Made by a program: the position numbers and the translations under genes | Assembly: GCF_001463905.1 (NCBI RefSeq) | Contig: NZ_BBWR01000002.1 | Coordinates: 737,561 to 801,560 of the forward strand | Source: Aureimonas frigidaquae | Lineage (GTDB): Bacteria; Pseudomonadota; Alphaproteobacteria; Rhizobiales; Rhizobiaceae | DNA length: 64,000 bases | Direction of reading: 5' to 3' | Shown: positions 53,750 through 64,000 of the stretch, piece after piece | Numbering within the stretch: position 1 is the first letter of the stretch | Layout of the letters: each line of letters starts with the position of its first letter | Notes under the pieces: generated by a model | What the model was told of the DNA's origin: nothing | The model's database searches: none | Seen by the model: only the letters and a program-made list of their open reading frames with translations

Positions 53750-54102
53750 GTTCGAAATCTCTCCGGGTAGCCCTCGGGCACCGTCGCGTCCTGCGGCGGC
53801 ACCCCCGGTTTCCAAAGCCGCAATCTCCGGAGCGACGCCAACCGCCGAGCCGAAATTGCACCTGTGCGACAGCCCCTCGCCGCGCCTGCAGACTGGCCTG
53901 GAGGGGTGCCTTGTGTACGCCTGCCCCGGAACCCGCGGCAGGGACGGATCCCGCGCCACCGGTCCGCCCACGGGAAGCGGCGGCCTCTTGGCGCGCCCTC
54001 CGCGGAACGGGAGTCGAATCACACGGCGAAGCGGCCCGATGGGGCCGCTTCGCATATCCTCAATCTGGCGAGTTACCGCCCATGACGCAAGGGGCTTGCG
54101 GC
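53750..54102 (-). other. 353-bp rplO-secY gap with a 12-bp perfect hairpin
   Basis: No gene is visible. GCGAAGCGGCCC (54026-54037), loop GATG, GGGCCGCTTCGC (54042-54053) forms a perfect 12-bp stem, lying 50 bp after the rplO stop. No U-tract follows. The rest of the gap is GC-rich with no further strong structure seen. It may hold an internal promoter for secY-adk. Confidence 0.5.
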
Positions 54103-54573
54103 TCAGGCTTCCGCGCTGGCCGGAAGCGCGACCTTGCCGCCGGCCTTCTCGACCTTGTCGATGGCGGACTTCGAAGCGCCGTCCACCGAAATGTCGAGCT
54201 TGGCCGTCAGTTCGCCATCGCCCAGGAGCCGGATGCCGTCACGGCTCTTGCGCACCAGGCCCGCGGCGCGAAGCGCCTCGAGGTCGATCGCAGCCTTGGC
54301 GTCGAGCCGGCCCGCATCGATCGCCTGCTGAATGCGGCCGACCGACACGATGTTGTAGTCCTTGGCGAAGATGTTGACGAAGCCACGCTTCGGCAACCGG
54401 CGATACAGCGGCATCTGGCCGCCTTCGAAGCCGTTGATGGCCACGCCCGAACGGGACTTCTGACCCTTGACGCCACGGCCACCCGTCTTGCCCGAGCCGG
54501 AGCCGATGCCACGGCCCAGACGCTTGCGGGAATGGGTTGCGCCTTCCTTGTCGGCGAGTTCGTTGAGTTTCAT
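54103..54573 (-). CDS. rplO: 50S ribosomal protein L15
   Basis: 156 residues. [45 protein letters not shown] start (Gly/Lys-rich), then [17 protein letters not shown] and the C-terminal [12 protein letters not shown]. The start at 54573 is conserved; the frame extends ten codons further but overlaps rpmD less sensibly. Follows rpmD by 16 bp. Confidence 0.97.
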   Translation of the reverse strand: MKLNELADKEGATHSRKRLGRGIGSGSGKTGGRGVKGQKSRSGVAINGFEGGQMPLYRRLPKRGFVNIFAKDYNIVSVGRIQQAIDAGRLDAKAAIDLEALRAAGLVRKSRDGIRLLGDGELTAKLDISVDGASKSAIDKVEKAGGKVALPASAEA

Positions 54574-54589
54574 GTCTGCTACTCCCGGC

Positions 54590-54793
54590 TCACTGGCCGT
54601 CAACGACGCGGACGAGGTGGCTGACCTTGGCGATCATGCCACGCACAGAGGGGGTATCCTCCAGCGTCCGGCGACGGTGCAACTTGTTAAGACCCAGGCC
54701 CACGAGCGTCTGGCGCTGGTCCTTGGGGCGGCGAAGCGGGCTTCCGATCTGCTCGACGGTGATCGTGTTCCCGGTCTCTTGCTTGTCAGCCAT
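54590..54793 (-). CDS. rpmD: 50S ribosomal protein L30
   Basis: 67 residues. [54 protein letters not shown], the full L30 signature. Lies between rpsE and rplO in standard order. Confidence 0.96.
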   Translation of the reverse strand: MADKQETGNTITVEQIGSPLRRPKDQRQTLVGLGLNKLHRRRTLEDTPSVRGMIAKVSHLVRVVDGQ

Positions 54794-54853
54794 CCTGTGG
54801 CTCCTTCTTCAATGGCTCGACCGTCGGTCCTGCAACAACCCGGAGGTTGTCGT

Positions 54854-55411
54854 TCAGGCCTCGACGTCCGATCCGACCAGGTCGCGACGCCGTGCCTGCA
54901 GCGTCGAATACTTCAGGCCGCGCTTGGCAGCGACATCCTTCGGATGCGCCTGACCCTTCAGGGCGTCGAACGTCGCGCGGACCATGTTGTAGGGGTTGGA
55001 GGACCCCATCGACTTGGCGACAACGTCGTGCATGCCGACGGCCTCGAAGACGGCGCGCATCGGACCACCGGCGATGATACCGGTACCGGCTTCCGCCGTC
55101 CGCAGGATCACCTTGCCGGCGCCGTGGCGGCCCTGCACGTCATGATGCAGCGTGCGCGCATCGCGCAGCGGAACGAAGATCATGTCGCGCTTGGCGGCTT
55201 CCGTCGCCTTGCGGATGGCTTCCGGCACTTCACGCGCCTTGCCATGGCCGAAGCCGACCCGGCCCTTCAGATCACCCACGACGACGAGCGCGGCGAAGCC
55301 GAAGCGACGTCCGCCCTTCACCACCTTGGCGACGCGGTTGATGTGGACGAGCTTGTCGACGAAGCCGTCATCCCGCTCTTCGCGGTCGTTACGTTCATTA
55401 CGAGGCGCCAT
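54854..55411 (-). CDS. rpsE: 30S ribosomal protein S5
   Basis: 185 residues. N-terminal domain [30 protein letters not shown] and C-terminal [37 protein letters not shown]. Involved in decoding accuracy. The start at 55411 ([16 protein letters not shown]) matches the family; the upstream open frame is in the structured gap and is not coding. Confidence 0.97.
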   Translation of the reverse strand: MAPRNERNDREERDDGFVDKLVHINRVAKVVKGGRRFGFAALVVVGDLKGRVGFGHGKAREVPEAIRKATEAAKRDMIFVPLRDARTLHHDVQGRHGAGKVILRTAEAGTGIIAGGPMRAVFEAVGMHDVVAKSMGSSNPYNMVRATFDALKGQAHPKDVAAKRGLKYSTLQARRRDLVGSDVEA

Positions 55412-55742
55412 ATCCTGTTCCTTGTTTTTTTCCGGAGGCGTCCGAGATGTGGGCGGGATCATGACGATCCGCACCCGGCGATGTCCGAAACGAGCTGCGT
55501 CGTGCCGGACCTGTCCGATACGTCGGTCAGCAGGCCTGTGAGGGCCTGCTCTCGCACGATCGGGAAACTGACTGCGATGGGCGCATGAAAAGCCCGTGGC
55601 TCCCCTGCCCTGCCACCCACCGGGCGGCATGCGTTCCGGGAGCCGGGTGCTCTAAAGCACAATCCGGCGGCGAGGGAAACCCGCACCGCCGGAAAACGCG
55701 TGGATCGATGCGAAAACGGTGGGACGGGCCCGCCGATCCGGA
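55412..55742 (-). other. 331-bp rplR-rpsE gap with hairpins
   Basis: No gene seen. Two inverted repeats: GCAGGCC/GGCCTGC (55530-55549) and CCGGCGG/CCGCCGG (55664-55692), the latter with an inner GGG-AAA-CCC. The spc operon is usually tightly packed here, so the gap is unusual. It could be a processing or regulatory region. Confidence 0.5.
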
Positions 55743-56105
55743 TCAGAAGTTCAGGCCACCTTCCCGCGCCGCATCGGCCAGAGCCTTGATGCGACCGTGG
55801 AAGATGAAGGCGCCACGATCGAAGACGACGTCGGTGACGCCGGCTTCCTTGGCGCGCTCGGCCACCAGCTTGCCGACGGCCTTGGCGGCTTCGACATCGG
55901 CGCCGGTCTTCAGCGCGGTGCGCAGCGATGCATCGAGGGTGGACGCCGCAGCCAGGGTATGGCCGGCGCCGTCATCGATGACCTGCGCATAGATGTTCTT
56001 GGAAGACCGGTGAACCGACAGGCGCGGACGCCCGTTGGAAACCGCCTTCAAGGATCGGCGGACGCGCCCGGCGCGGCGCCGCAGAATTGCTTTCGTGCTA
56101 GCCAT
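55743..56105 (-). CDS. rplR: 50S ribosomal protein L18
   Basis: 120 residues. [37 protein letters not shown] and [28 protein letters not shown] are characteristic. Binds 5S rRNA. The ATG at 56105 lies 10 bp after rplF. Confidence 0.97.
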   Translation of the reverse strand: MASTKAILRRRAGRVRRSLKAVSNGRPRLSVHRSSKNIYAQVIDDGAGHTLAAASTLDASLRTALKTGADVEAAKAVGKLVAERAKEAGVTDVVFDRGAFIFHGRIKALADAAREGGLNF

Positions 56106-56115
56106 GTCGCGGACC

Positions 56116-56649
56116 TTACTTCTTCTTGCCTTCCTTGCGGACGATCTTCTCGCCGGCGTAACGCACACCCTTGCCCTTGTAGGGCTCAGGACCACGATAC
56201 TCGCGGATCTCCGCTGCAACCTGACCGACGCGCTGCTTGTCGATGCCGGTCACCACGATTTCCGTCGGCTTGGGGACGGAAATCTGGATGCCTTCCGGCA
56301 CCTGGTAGACCACATCGTGGCTGAAGCCGAGCGCCAGCTGCAGGTTCTTGCCCTGCATGGACGCGCGATAGCCGACGCCGGTAATCTCGAGGCGCTTCTC
56401 GAACCCGTCCGCGACACCCTTCAGGATGTTGAGGATCATGGTGCGGGACATGCCCCACTTGGAACGCGCATCCTTGGACGCATCGCGCGGATCCACCTTG
56501 ATGGAGCCGTCCTCGAGCTTGACCAGGACTTCGTCATTCACCACGAAGGACAACTCGCCCTTCGGTCCCTTTGCCTTGACGGTCTGTCCCTCGACGGACG
56601 CCGTCACGCCGTTCGGAAGGGAGACCGGCTTTTTACCAATACGAGACAT
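56116..56649 (-). CDS. rplF: 50S ribosomal protein L6
   Basis: 177 residues, two L6 domains: [33 protein letters not shown] and [21 protein letters not shown], ending [26 protein letters not shown]. The start at 56649 is conserved; MTM two codons earlier is less likely. Confidence 0.97.
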   Translation of the reverse strand: MSRIGKKPVSLPNGVTASVEGQTVKAKGPKGELSFVVNDEVLVKLEDGSIKVDPRDASKDARSKWGMSRTMILNILKGVADGFEKRLEITGVGYRASMQGKNLQLALGFSHDVVYQVPEGIQISVPKPTEIVVTGIDKQRVGQVAAEIREYRGPEPYKGKGVRYAGEKIVRKEGKKK

Positions 56650-56691
56650 CGTCAAACCTGTCCGTTACGCGGCTTGGAGTTTCTCAGCGCG

Positions 56692-57090
56692 TCAGAAGAC
56701 GCGGCAGAGAAGCTCACCACCGACATTCTGTTCGCGTGCGCTGTGATCGGCCATCACGCCCTTGGGCGTCGACAGAACCGAGATGCCCAGACCGTTCGCA
56801 ACCTGCGGAATGGTCTTGGACGAAACGTAGACGCGGCGGCCAGGCTTGGATACGCGCGCGATCTCGCGGATCACGGGTGCGCCCTCGTAATACTTCAGTT
56901 CGATGCTGAACTCGGCGGTGCCGTTCTCGAACTTGGTTTCCGTGTAGCCGCGGATGTAGCCCTCGTCCTTGAGGACGTCCAGAACACGGGCACGCAGCTT
57001 GGACGCCGGCGTGACAACCGAGGTCTTGTTGCGCATCACCGCGTTGCGGATGCGGGTCAGCATATCGCCGAGCGGATCAGAAAGAGCCAT
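56692..57090 (-). CDS. rpsH: 30S ribosomal protein S8
   Basis: 132 residues. [43 protein letters not shown] at the N-terminus and [22 protein letters not shown] at the C-terminus. Binds 16S rRNA and, in E. coli, represses the spc operon; similar feedback is possible here. Confidence 0.97.
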   Translation of the reverse strand: MALSDPLGDMLTRIRNAVMRNKTSVVTPASKLRARVLDVLKDEGYIRGYTETKFENGTAEFSIELKYYEGAPVIREIARVSKPGRRVYVSSKTIPQVANGLGISVLSTPKGVMADHSAREQNVGGELLCRVF

Positions 57091-57102
57091 GTTTGCGTCT
57101 CC

Positions 57103-57408
57103 TTACCAGCTCGACTTCACGATACCGGGGATCTGGCCGTTATTGCCAAGCTCCCGGAGCGCGATACGCGACATCTTCAACTTACGATAGTAGGCACGCG
57201 GGCGGCCTGTCACTTCGCAACGGTTGCGCACGCGAACCTTGGTGGAGTTGCGGGGCAACTCCGCCAGCTTCAGCTGGGCACGGAAACGATCTTCCATGCT
57301 GGCGCTCTGGTCGGTGGTGATCGCCTTCAGCGCTTCACGCTTGGCGGCAAACTGTGCCACCAGGCGCTCACGGCGCTTGTTCTTCTCGATCGCGCTCTTC
57401 TTAGCCAT
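57103..57408 (-). CDS. rpsN: 30S ribosomal protein S14 (zinc-independent type)
   Basis: 101 residues, the long C-minus form: a single cysteine ([27 protein letters not shown]) rather than the CxxC pairs of the zinc-binding type. Lies 12 bp before rpsH in standard order. Confidence 0.97.
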   Translation of the reverse strand: MAKKSAIEKNKRRERLVAQFAAKREALKAITTDQSASMEDRFRAQLKLAELPRNSTKVRVRNRCEVTGRPRAYYRKLKMSRIALRELGNNGQIPGIVKSSW

Positions 57409-57432
57409 TCTTTAGATCCTTTTCGCCTGCCG

Positions 57433-57990
57433 TTACTGGCGGAAGGGGAAGTTGAACGCCTTCAAGAGCGCCCGGGCTTCCTCGTCGGTTGTCGCCGTCG
57501 TACACACGATGATGTCCATGCCCCACATCTGATCAACCTTGTCGTAGTTGATCTCGGGGAACACGATGTGCTCCTTCAGGCCCATAGCAAAATTACCACG
57601 GCCGTCAAAGCTCTTGGGGTTCAATCCGCGGAAATCGCGGACGCGGGGCAGAGCAATCTGGATCAGCCGATCCAGGAACTCGTACATGCGGTCCTTGCGC
57701 AGCGTGACCTTGGCGCCGATCGGCATGCCTTCGCGGACCTTGAAGCCGGCGATGGACGTGCGCGCCCGGGTGATGACCGGCTTCTGGCCGGCAATCATGG
57801 CCAGGTCCTCGGCGGCGACGCTGGGCTTCTTGGAGTCGCCCGTGGCCTCGCCCACACCCATGTTGATCACGATCTTGTCCAGGCGCGGAACCTGCATGCC
57901 GTTCTGATAGCTGAACTCGGCCTGCAGCTGCTTGCGGATCTCGTCGCGATACACCGCCTTCAGGCGGGGTTCGTAATTTGCCTCAGCCAT
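57433..57990 (-). CDS. rplE: 50S ribosomal protein L5
   Basis: 185 residues. [42 protein letters not shown] and [26 protein letters not shown]. Binds 5S rRNA. The start at 57990 overlaps the rplX stop by 8 bp. Confidence 0.97.
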   Translation of the reverse strand: MAEANYEPRLKAVYRDEIRKQLQAEFSYQNGMQVPRLDKIVINMGVGEATGDSKKPSVAAEDLAMIAGQKPVITRARTSIAGFKVREGMPIGAKVTLRKDRMYEFLDRLIQIALPRVRDFRGLNPKSFDGRGNFAMGLKEHIVFPEINYDKVDQMWGMDIIVCTTATTDEEARALLKAFNFPFRQ

Positions 57991-58294
57991 CGATCTGTTC
58001 TCCCGAGCGCTTGGCGACGCGCACCTTGCGGCCATCGTCGAGCAGCTTGAAGCCGACGCGGGTCGGCTTGCCGTCCTTATCTTCGAGCGCCAGGTTCGAA
58101 AGATGGATCGGAGCCTCTTTCGAGATGATGCCGGCTTCCTGGGACGCGGTCTGGCGCTGATGGCGCTTGACCATGTTCACCCCACGGACGACCGCACGGT
58201 CTTCCTTCGGCATGACCTGGATGACTTCACCGGTACGGCCCTTGTCCTTGCCGGTGAGTACGACGACCTTGTCGCCTTTGCGAATCTTCTGCAT
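57983..58294 (-). CDS. rplX: 50S ribosomal protein L24
   Basis: 103 residues. KOW motif: [27 protein letters not shown] at the N-terminus, then [14 protein letters not shown]. Assembly initiator of the large subunit. Overlaps rplE by 8 bp. Confidence 0.97.
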   Translation of the reverse strand: MQKIRKGDKVVVLTGKDKGRTGEVIQVMPKEDRAVVRGVNMVKRHQRQTASQEAGIISKEAPIHLSNLALEDKDGKPTRVGFKLLDDGRKVRVAKRSGEQIDG

Positions 58295-58306
58295 GATTCC
58301 GGTTCC

Positions 58307-58675
58307 TCAGAGCACTTCCGGCGCCAGCGAGATGATCTTCATGTGGTTCCGCCCACGCAGCTCGCGGGGGACGGGTCCGAAGATACGGGTGCCGACCGGC
58401 TCTTTCTTGTTATCGATCAGGACGGCGGCGTTACGGTCGAACCGGATCACCGAACCATCGGCTCTGCGGATGTCCTTGGCGGTACGAACCACCACGGCCT
58501 TCATCACATCGCCCTTTTTAACGCGGCCGCGCGGAATGGCCTCCTTGATGGAAACGACGATGATGTCGCCCACCGAGGCATATTTCCGCTTCGAGCCGCC
58601 CAGCACCTTGATGCACATGACACGACGGGCGCCGGAATTATCCGCCACATCGAGGTTTGTTTGCATCTGAATCAT
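58307..58675 (-). CDS. rplN: 50S ribosomal protein L14
   Basis: 122 residues, canonical length. [28 protein letters not shown] and [17 protein letters not shown] central strand, ending [24 protein letters not shown]. 64 bp after rpsQ. Confidence 0.98.
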   Translation of the reverse strand: MIQMQTNLDVADNSGARRVMCIKVLGGSKRKYASVGDIIVVSIKEAIPRGRVKKGDVMKAVVVRTAKDIRRADGSVIRFDRNAAVLIDNKKEPVGTRIFGPVPRELRGRNHMKIISLAPEVL

Positions 58676-58739
58676 GTCAGGCCGCCTTCAACTACGGACC
58701 GGGGAGCCGAGACATGGCTGGCTCACCCGGGCAAAAACT

Positions 58740-58985
58740 TCAGTTAGCCGCCGCTTCGTTAGCGACGACGATCCAGGTCTTGTCACGCGAGATGGGGCGC
58801 GTCTCTTCGATCGAGACGATATCGCCCACCTTGAACTGGTTGTTCTCGTCGTGCGCCTTGTACTTCTTGGACCGGCGAACGGTCTTCTTGAACAGGGGGT
58901 GCGTGAAGCGACGCTCCACGAGCACGACGACCGTCTTGTCATTCTTATCGGAGACCACGGTCCCCTGCAAAACGCGTTTCGGCAT
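58740..58985 (-). CDS. rpsQ: 30S ribosomal protein S17
   Basis: 81 residues. [47 protein letters not shown] and [20 protein letters not shown], the full S17 OB-fold signature. 12 bp after rpmC. Confidence 0.97.
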   Translation of the reverse strand: MPKRVLQGTVVSDKNDKTVVVLVERRFTHPLFKKTVRRSKKYKAHDENNQFKVGDIVSIEETRPISRDKTWIVVANEAAAN

Positions 58986-58997
58986 AATTTTCTACCT

Positions 58998-59198
58998 TCA
59001 GGCCTTGTTCTCGGCCGCCTTCTGGCGTGCGATGGTCTTGATCCGTGCGATATCGCGGCGGACTTCCTTCACACGCGCGGTGTTTTCGAGCTGACCGGTG
59101 GCCCGCTGAAAGCGCAGATTGAACTGCTCTTTCTTCAGATTGCCGAGCTCGGTGGCCAGTTCGTCGGAGGTCTTGGTCCGGACGTCAGAGGCTTTCAT
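58998..59198 (-). CDS. rpmC: 50S ribosomal protein L29
   Basis: 66 residues. [42 protein letters not shown] helical hairpin and [11 protein letters not shown]. Near the tunnel exit with L23. The ATG at 59198 has GGGAGAATG upstream; MIM two codons earlier is possible. Confidence 0.96.
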   Translation of the reverse strand: MKASDVRTKTSDELATELGNLKKEQFNLRFQRATGQLENTARVKEVRRDIARIKTIARQKAAENKA

Positions 59199-59211
59199 AA
59201 TCATTCTCCCC

Positions 59212-59625
59212 TTACTCGGCAATGCGCTGAATGAAGCGCGTCTTGATCGGGAGCTTGGCGGCACCCAGGCGGAGGGCTTCACGCGCGACATCTTCGGGAA
59301 CCCCGTCGACCTCGAACATGATGCGTCCCGGGGCGACGCGGGCCGCCCAGTACTCGATGGCGCCCTTGCCCTTACCCATGCGGACTTCCGTCGGCTTGGC
59401 AGTAACCGGCAGGTCGGGGAAGATGCGGATCCACACCCGGCCCTGGCGCTTCATCTGACGCGTGATCGCGCGGCGTGCCGCCTCGATCTGGCGAGCGGTC
59501 ACCCGCTCCGGCTCCAGCGCCTTGAGGCCATAGGCGCCGAAATTGAGCAGCGACCCGCCCTTGGAGGCGCCGTGGATACGACCCTTGAACGCCTTGCGGA
59601 ACTTCGTGCGCTTTGGCTGCAACAT
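59212..59625 (-). CDS. rplP: 50S ribosomal protein L16
   Basis: 137 residues. [24 protein letters not shown], the [28 protein letters not shown] block and [22 protein letters not shown]. Organises the A-site region of the peptidyl transferase centre. Confidence 0.98.
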   Translation of the reverse strand: MLQPKRTKFRKAFKGRIHGASKGGSLLNFGAYGLKALEPERVTARQIEAARRAITRQMKRQGRVWIRIFPDLPVTAKPTEVRMGKGKGAIEYWAARVAPGRIMFEVDGVPEDVAREALRLGAAKLPIKTRFIQRIAE

Positions 59626-59650
59626 TTCGTTCTACTCCGAAACCTGTTGA

Positions 59651-60364
59651 TCAGGCGTGTTCGCGCTCGCGACGACGGTTGCCGCCACCGGACGCTTCGC
59701 CTTCGACCGCACGGCGCTCGGAGGCCAGCGGATCATGTTCGAGGATCTCACCTTTGAAGATCCACACCTTAACACCGCACACGCCATAGGCCGTATGAGC
59801 CTCGGCCGTGCCGTAGTCGACATCCGCGCGCAGCGTATGCAGCGGCACGCGACCTTCGCGATACCACTCCATCCGAGCGATTTCCGCGCCGCCGAGGCGG
59901 CCGCTGCAGTTGATGCGGATGCCTTCCGCGCCCAGACGCATCGCCGACTGAACGGCGCGCTTCATGGCCCGGCGGAACGCCACGCGGCGCTCGAGCTGCT
60001 GCGCGATCGACTGCGCCACCAGGGTGGCGTCGGTCTCGGGCTTGCGGATCTCCACGATGTTGATGTGGGTTTCCGCCTTGGTCAGCTGAGCCAGCTTCTT
60101 GCGAAGCTTCTCGATGTCCGCGCCCTTCTTGCCGATCACGATGCCCGGACGTGCCGAGTGGATCGTGACGCGGCACTTCTTGTGCGGACGCTCGATGACG
60201 ACCTTGGAGACCGCCGCCTGCTTCAGCTCTTCCAGGAGGTACTTGCGGATCGCAAGATCTTCATGGAGCAGCTGCCCGTACTCGCCGGTGTTCGCATACC
60301 AACGCGAATCCCACGTGCGGTTGATGCCGAGACGCAGGCCCGTCGGGTTGACTTTCTGACCCAT
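59651..60364 (-). CDS. rpsC: 30S ribosomal protein S3
   Basis: 237 residues. N-terminal KH domain with [37 protein letters not shown] and C-terminal [38 protein letters not shown]. Helps form the mRNA entry channel. Overlaps rplV by TAATG. Confidence 0.98.
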   Translation of the reverse strand: MGQKVNPTGLRLGINRTWDSRWYANTGEYGQLLHEDLAIRKYLLEELKQAAVSKVVIERPHKKCRVTIHSARPGIVIGKKGADIEKLRKKLAQLTKAETHINIVEIRKPETDATLVAQSIAQQLERRVAFRRAMKRAVQSAMRLGAEGIRINCSGRLGGAEIARMEWYREGRVPLHTLRADVDYGTAEAHTAYGVCGVKVWIFKGEILEHDPLASERRAVEGEASGGGNRRREREHA

Positions 60365-60750
60365 TATGCGGCCTCCTCTTCAGCCACTTCGCGCACGACG
60401 ATCGTCAGATGCGAGAAGGGCTTCTCGACCCGGCTCGCACGGCCGCGACCGCGGGCATGGAAACGCTTCATCGTGATCGACTTGCCGACATAGGCTTCGG
60501 CGACCACCAGGGCGTCGATGTCGAGATCATGATTGTTCTCGGCATTCGCGATGGCGCTTTCCAGCGTTTTCTTCACCGTCTCGGCGATCCGCTTGCGCGA
60601 GAAGGTCAGGTCCGCGAGAGCGCGGTCCACCTTCTTGCCGCGGATCAGCTGCGCGACGAGATTGAGTTTCTGCGGGCTGACGCGAAGCGTACGGGCGACT
60701 GCCCGGGCTTCGTTGTCCTTCAGCGCGCGCTCGGCCTTGGCCTTGCCCAT
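60364..60750 (-). CDS. rplV: 50S ribosomal protein L22
   Basis: 128 residues. [51 protein letters not shown] and [26 protein letters not shown]. Its loop lines the exit tunnel. Couples to rpsC by TAATG. Confidence 0.98.
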   Translation of the reverse strand: MGKAKAERALKDNEARAVARTLRVSPQKLNLVAQLIRGKKVDRALADLTFSRKRIAETVKKTLESAIANAENNHDLDIDALVVAEAYVGKSITMKRFHARGRGRASRVEKPFSHLTIVVREVAEEEAA

Positions 60751-60752
60751 GG

Positions 60753-61031
60753 TTACTTCCTCTTCGCCTTCTTGTCGGCGCCGTGGCCGTAATAGGTGCG
60801 GGTCGGTGAGAACTCGCCGAACTTGTGTCCGACCATGTCCTCGTTGACCGAGACCGGGATGTGCTTGGAGCCGTTGTAGACGCCGAAGGTCAGCCCGACG
60901 AACTGCGGCAGGATCGTGGAGCGACGGCTCCAGATCTTGATCACCTCGTTGCGACCACCGGAGCGTACCTTCTCAGCCTTCTTGAGCAGGTAGCCATCAA
61001 CGAACGGACCCTTCCAGACGGAACGTGTCAT
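60753..61031 (-). CDS. rpsS: 30S ribosomal protein S19
   Basis: 92 residues. [53 protein letters not shown] and [23 protein letters not shown]. 16S head protein. 2 bp before rplV. Confidence 0.98.
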   Translation of the reverse strand: MTRSVWKGPFVDGYLLKKAEKVRSGGRNEVIKIWSRRSTILPQFVGLTFGVYNGSKHIPVSVNEDMVGHKFGEFSPTRTYYGHGADKKAKRK

Positions 61032-61046
61032 AGGAAAATCCTTCTC

Positions 61047-61883
61047 TTACTTCTTGCGCTGATGGCGCGAACGCATGATGAACTTGTCCGTGGACTTGTT
61101 CTGGCGCGTACGCTTGCCCTTGGTCGGCTTGCCCCACGGCGACACCGGATGGCGGCCACCGGAGGTGCGGCCTTCACCACCGCCGTGCGGATGGTCGACC
61201 GGGTTCATGGCGACACCGCGAACATGCGGACGCTTGCCGAGCCACACGGCGCGACCGGCCTTGCCGAGGTTGATGTTGCCATGGTCCGGGTTGGACACGG
61301 CACCGACCGTCGCAAAGCAGGCACCGGGCACCAGGCGCTGCTCGCCCGAGTTCAGGCGCAGGATCGCCATGCCGGCATCGCGGCCGACGAGCTGTGCGTA
61401 GGAACCGGCGGAGCGGGCGATCTGACCACCCTTCTCCGGCTTCATCTCCACATTGTGGATGATGGTGCCGACCGGCATGGCCGACAGCGGCATCGCATTG
61501 CCCGGCTTCACGTCGACGCCCGTCAGGCCCGAGACGACCTTGTCGCCAGCGGCCAGACGCTGCGGCGCCAGGATGTAGCTCAGCTCGCCGTCCTCGTAGC
61601 GCAGCAGGGCGATGAAGGCCGTGCGGTTCGGATCGTACTCGATCCGCTCAACCGTACCGACCGCATCGAGCTTGCGACGCTTGAAGTCGATCTTGCGGTA
61701 GGTCCGCTTGTGTCCGCCGCCCTGGTACCGCGCGGTGATGCGGCCGGTGTTGTTCCGGCCACCCTTCTGCGTCAGGCCTTCGGTCAGCTGCTTGACCGGC
61801 TTGCCCTTCCAGAGACCCGAACGGTCGACGATCACCAGCTGGCGCTGGCTCGGCGTGACCGGTTTGAAGTTCTTCAATGCCAT
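61047..61883 (-). CDS. rplB: 50S ribosomal protein L2
   Basis: 278 residues. Contains the peptidyl-transferase-associated segment ([39 protein letters not shown]). N-terminal [21 protein letters not shown]. 15 bp before rpsS. Confidence 0.98.
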   Translation of the reverse strand: MALKNFKPVTPSQRQLVIVDRSGLWKGKPVKQLTEGLTQKGGRNNTGRITARYQGGGHKRTYRKIDFKRRKLDAVGTVERIEYDPNRTAFIALLRYEDGELSYILAPQRLAAGDKVVSGLTGVDVKPGNAMPLSAMPVGTIIHNVEMKPEKGGQIARSAGSYAQLVGRDAGMAILRLNSGEQRLVPGACFATVGAVSNPDHGNINLGKAGRAVWLGKRPHVRGVAMNPVDHPHGGGEGRTSGGRHPVSPWGKPTKGKRTRQNKSTDKFIMRSRHQRKK

Positions 61884-61908
61884 CGATCTATTTCCTCAAG
61901 GCTCGCTC

Positions 61909-62202
61909 TCAGAGACCGGTCGAGACGTCGATGCTCTGGCCTTCGGCCAGCGTCACGATCGCCTTCTTCTGGTCGCTCTGGCGGCCGGGGCGGCCCCGGA
62001 AGCGGCGCACCTTGCCCTTGCGGACGAGGGTATTCACCGCCTTGACCTTCACACCGAACAGCTGCTCGACAGCCGCCTTGATCTCCGGCTTGGTCGCCTT
62101 GCCGGGGACATTGAAGATCACCTGGTTGTACTCCGAGACCATCGTCGACTTCTCGGTGACGACGGGGCTCGTGATAATGTCGTAGTGGCGCAGGTCAATC
62201 AT
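61909..62202 (-). CDS. rplW: 50S ribosomal protein L23
   Basis: 97 residues. [54 protein letters not shown]. Docking site for trigger factor and SRP at the tunnel exit. ATG overlaps the rplD stop (ATGA). Confidence 0.98.
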   Translation of the reverse strand: MIDLRHYDIITSPVVTEKSTMVSEYNQVIFNVPGKATKPEIKAAVEQLFGVKVKAVNTLVRKGKVRRFRGRPGRQSDQKKAIVTLAEGQSIDVSTGL

Positions 62203-62822
62203 TTGAAGCGCTCCTCGAGGGCCTCGACGGCGGCCTTGGACAGGACGAGCGTCTGGCGACGGAGAATGTCGTAGACGTTGATGCCCTGGATCGGCAGAAC
62301 GTCGATGTTCGGGATCGCCCGGGCGGACCGTGCGAAGTTGCCGTCCAGCTCGGCGCCACCGATCACCAGCGCGTTCTTCAGGCCGAGGCCGTTGAAGTGC
62401 GCGGCCATCGCCTTGGTCTTGCCGTCCGTCGACGTCAGATCGTCGATGACGATCAGGCTGTCGGACTTGAACTTGGCGGACAAAGCATGCTTCAGCGCGA
62501 GCTGACGCAGCTTCTTGGGCAGATCGTGCGCATGGCTGCGGCTGACCGGACCATGGGCCTTGCCACCGCCGCGGAACTGCGGCGCGCGGGCCGAGCCGTG
62601 GCGGGCACGACCGGTGCCCTTCTGCTTGTAGAGCTTGGCGCCGGTACGGGCGATTTCGGCCCGGCCCAGCGTCTGGTGCGTGCCCTGCTGGCGCTTGGCC
62701 AGCTGGTAGCGCACCATGCGCTGCAGAATGTCCGCACGCGGCTCGAGCCCGAAGATCTCTTCGGCGAGGCTGACCGTGCCGGCGTCGCCGCCGCTGAGGG
62801 TCTTGATCTTGATGTCAACCAT
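62199..62822 (-). CDS. rplD: 50S ribosomal protein L4
   Basis: 207 residues. [49 protein letters not shown], the tunnel-loop signature, and [38 protein letters not shown]. In E. coli L4 represses the S10 operon; unproven here. Confidence 0.98.
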   Translation of the reverse strand: MVDIKIKTLSGGDAGTVSLAEEIFGLEPRADILQRMVRYQLAKRQQGTHQTLGRAEIARTGAKLYKQKGTGRARHGSARAPQFRGGGKAHGPVSRSHAHDLPKKLRQLALKHALSAKFKSDSLIVIDDLTSTDGKTKAMAAHFNGLGLKNALVIGGAELDGNFARSARAIPNIDVLPIQGINVYDILRRQTLVLSKAAVEALEERFK

Positions 62823-63544
62823 TACTCGGCTCCCTCGGCAGCCGTTGCTTCCGCAGCGCCATTGCCGCCGGCGGTGCGAAGCGCAGCCGGCTTCGGCGCG
62901 TTGTCCGGAAGCGCGGCCTTGACCGCGTCACGAATGTAGATCCAGCCACCCTTGGAACCCGGCACGGCGCCGCGGATCAGGATGAGGCCCTTGTCGGCAT
63001 CGGTCCGGACGATTTCCAGGTTCTGGGTCGTCACGCGGACGTGGCCCATGTGACCGGCCATCTTCTTGTTCTTGAAGACCTTGCCCGGATCCTGGCGCTG
63101 ACCGGTCGAACCATGCGAGCGATGCGACACGGACACACCGTGCGTTGCGCGCAGACCACCGAAATTGTGGCGCTTCATGGCACCGGCGAAGCCCTTACCG
63201 ATCGAGGTGCCCGTCACGTCGACGAGCTGCCCGACGACGAAATGATCCGCCGTGATCTCGGCGCCGACATCGACGAGGTTCTCGGGGGTGACCCGGAACT
63301 CCGCGACCTTGCGCTTGGGTTCGACCGAGGCCTGGGCGAAGACGCCGCGAAGAGCCTTGGACGTGTTCTTGACCTTCGCCAGACCGGCGCCGAGCTGAAC
63401 GGCGGTATAGCCGTTCTTCTCCTGCGTCCGCTGACCGACGACCTGGAGGTTCTCCACTTTGAGAACCGTGACCGGAACATGCTCGCCGGCGTCGTTATAG
63501 ACGCGGGTCATGCCGACCTTCTGTGCAATCACACCTGCACGCAT
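62822..63544 (-). CDS. rplC: 50S ribosomal protein L3
   Basis: 240 residues. [84 protein letters not shown]. The extended C-terminal tail is variable. Overlaps rplD by TAATG. The ATG at 63544 is the family start. Confidence 0.97.
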   Translation of the reverse strand: MRAGVIAQKVGMTRVYNDAGEHVPVTVLKVENLQVVGQRTQEKNGYTAVQLGAGLAKVKNTSKALRGVFAQASVEPKRKVAEFRVTPENLVDVGAEITADHFVVGQLVDVTGTSIGKGFAGAMKRHNFGGLRATHGVSVSHRSHGSTGQRQDPGKVFKNKKMAGHMGHVRVTTQNLEIVRTDADKGLILIRGAVPGSKGGWIYIRDAVKAALPDNAPKPAALRTAGGNGAAEATAAEGAE

Positions 63545-63569
63545 GGGCGTTATCCTTCCCGTGCTCGGA

Positions 63570-63878
63570 TCAGAGCTTGATCTCGACATCGACGCCAGCG
63601 GCGAGGTCGAGCTTCATGAGGGCATCGACCGTCTGCGGAGTCGGGTCGACGATGTCGAGAAGACGCTTGTGCGTCCGCATCTCGAACTGCTCACGCGACT
63701 TCTTGTCGATATGGGGCGAGCGGTTCACGGTGAACTTCTCGATGCGGGTCGGCAGCGGGATGGGCCCGCGCACATTCGCGCCCGTGCGCTTCGCCGTAGA
63801 AACGATCTCACGCGTGGAAGCATCCAGGACCCGGTGGTCGAACGCCTTCAGTCGGATGCGGATATTCTGGCCGTTCAT
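63570..63878 (-). CDS. rpsJ: 30S ribosomal protein S10
   Basis: 102 residues. [95 protein letters not shown]. Also NusE in antitermination. First gene of the S10 operon; tuf would be expected beyond the right edge. Confidence 0.98.
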   Translation of the reverse strand: MNGQNIRIRLKAFDHRVLDASTREIVSTAKRTGANVRGPIPLPTRIEKFTVNRSPHIDKKSREQFEMRTHKRLLDIVDPTPQTVDALMKLDLAAGVDVEIKL

Positions 63879-63960
63879 TGCATTCGTCCTCTCGTCGGAG
63901 CCTACCGGTGGGCCGGCGCTATCCGAGCGCTTGTCAGTCTTCAGCCAATTCAAACGGAAC

Positions 63961-63998
63961 GCTGAACCATTCAGCGACCCAACCGCCCCTGTCGGGGC
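63961..63998 (-). repeat. two short hairpins upstream of rpsJ at the window edge
   Basis: GCTGAA-CCA-TTCAGC (63961-63975) and GCCCC-TGTC-GGGGC (63985-63998). Neither has a U-tract. They lie in the gap before rpsJ and may belong to the end of the upstream gene, which is not in the window. Confidence 0.35.
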
Positions 63999-64000
63999 AG

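Noticed and set aside
56035..58050. A 671-codon plus-strand open frame
   Set aside because: It is entirely antisense to rplR, rplF, rpsH, rpsN, rplE and rplX; such frames are common in GC-rich DNA.

Overview
This is chromosomal DNA from a GC-rich alphaproteobacterium, most likely of the order Hyphomicrobiales (Rhizobiales). The evidence is the aapJQMP amino-acid transporter next to metC, the DmeR/DmeF pair, a DUF982 protein, a DUF2842 protein beside heme A synthase, and the run rplQ ... degQ-rarA-crcB-rluC-HAD-ATP12. Genus cannot be fixed by reading. There are no insertion sequences, prophage genes or CRISPR arrays.

Layout. (1) 1-4407, minus strand: aap general L-amino-acid ABC transporter, cut by the left edge inside aapP. 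(2) 4606-13138: metC, a PPK2 polyphosphate kinase, a membrane-anchored SOUL protein, rplM-rpsI, an agmatinase-argC pair, heme A synthase (ctaA), DUF2842 and an orphan polysaccharide-export lipoprotein. (3) 13132-23766: a divergent sugar-acid catabolic island. The minus arm carries two permeases, an ATPase, a binding protein, an L-KDA-dehydratase-like DapA protein, two FAH-fold enzymes (one XylX-like) and a BadF-type sugar kinase. The plus arm carries a UxaA/GarD dehydratase, a tandem-HTH GntR regulator and an SDR. A 23-bp inverted repeat lies in the shared control region. (4) 23884-30352: siroheme synthase cysG, two-subunit methylmalonyl-CoA mutase, and a DadA-like oxidase. (5) 30375-37723: small membrane and secreted proteins, a fasciclin-domain protein divergent from an ECF sigma/anti-sigma pair, DUF982, an alpha/beta hydrolase, a cold-shock protein, a PPOX flavoprotein and the dmeRF metal-efflux operon with a clear operator. 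(6) 37933-46955: tRNA-Leu(GAG), lipB, a YaiI-family gene, a cytochrome b/molybdopterin oxidoreductase pair, then the minus-strand series degQ, rarA, crcB, rluC, HAD phosphatase, ATP12. (7) 47193-49053: an NAD-dependent epimerase/reductase, then about 0.75 kb of non-coding DNA made of decayed ~275-bp tandem repeats abutting the end of rplQ. (8) 49054-63878, minus strand: the S10-spc-alpha ribosomal supercluster, rpsJ through rplQ, with secY, adk and rpoA.

How the genes fit together. The most distinctive unit is the sugar-acid island: a polar-amino-acid-type transporter is joined to dehydratases that would turn sugar acids into 2-keto-3-deoxy acids and then into alpha-ketoglutarate semialdehyde or cleavage products. 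Its substrate is not evident. The strongest non-genic signals are the decayed tandem repeats beside rplQ, the GntR-type inverted repeat, the DmeR G-tract operator, a hairpin covering the aapM ribosome-binding site, perfect GC-rich hairpins in the longer gaps of the ribosomal cluster, and an isolated minus-strand terminator that may end a small RNA.
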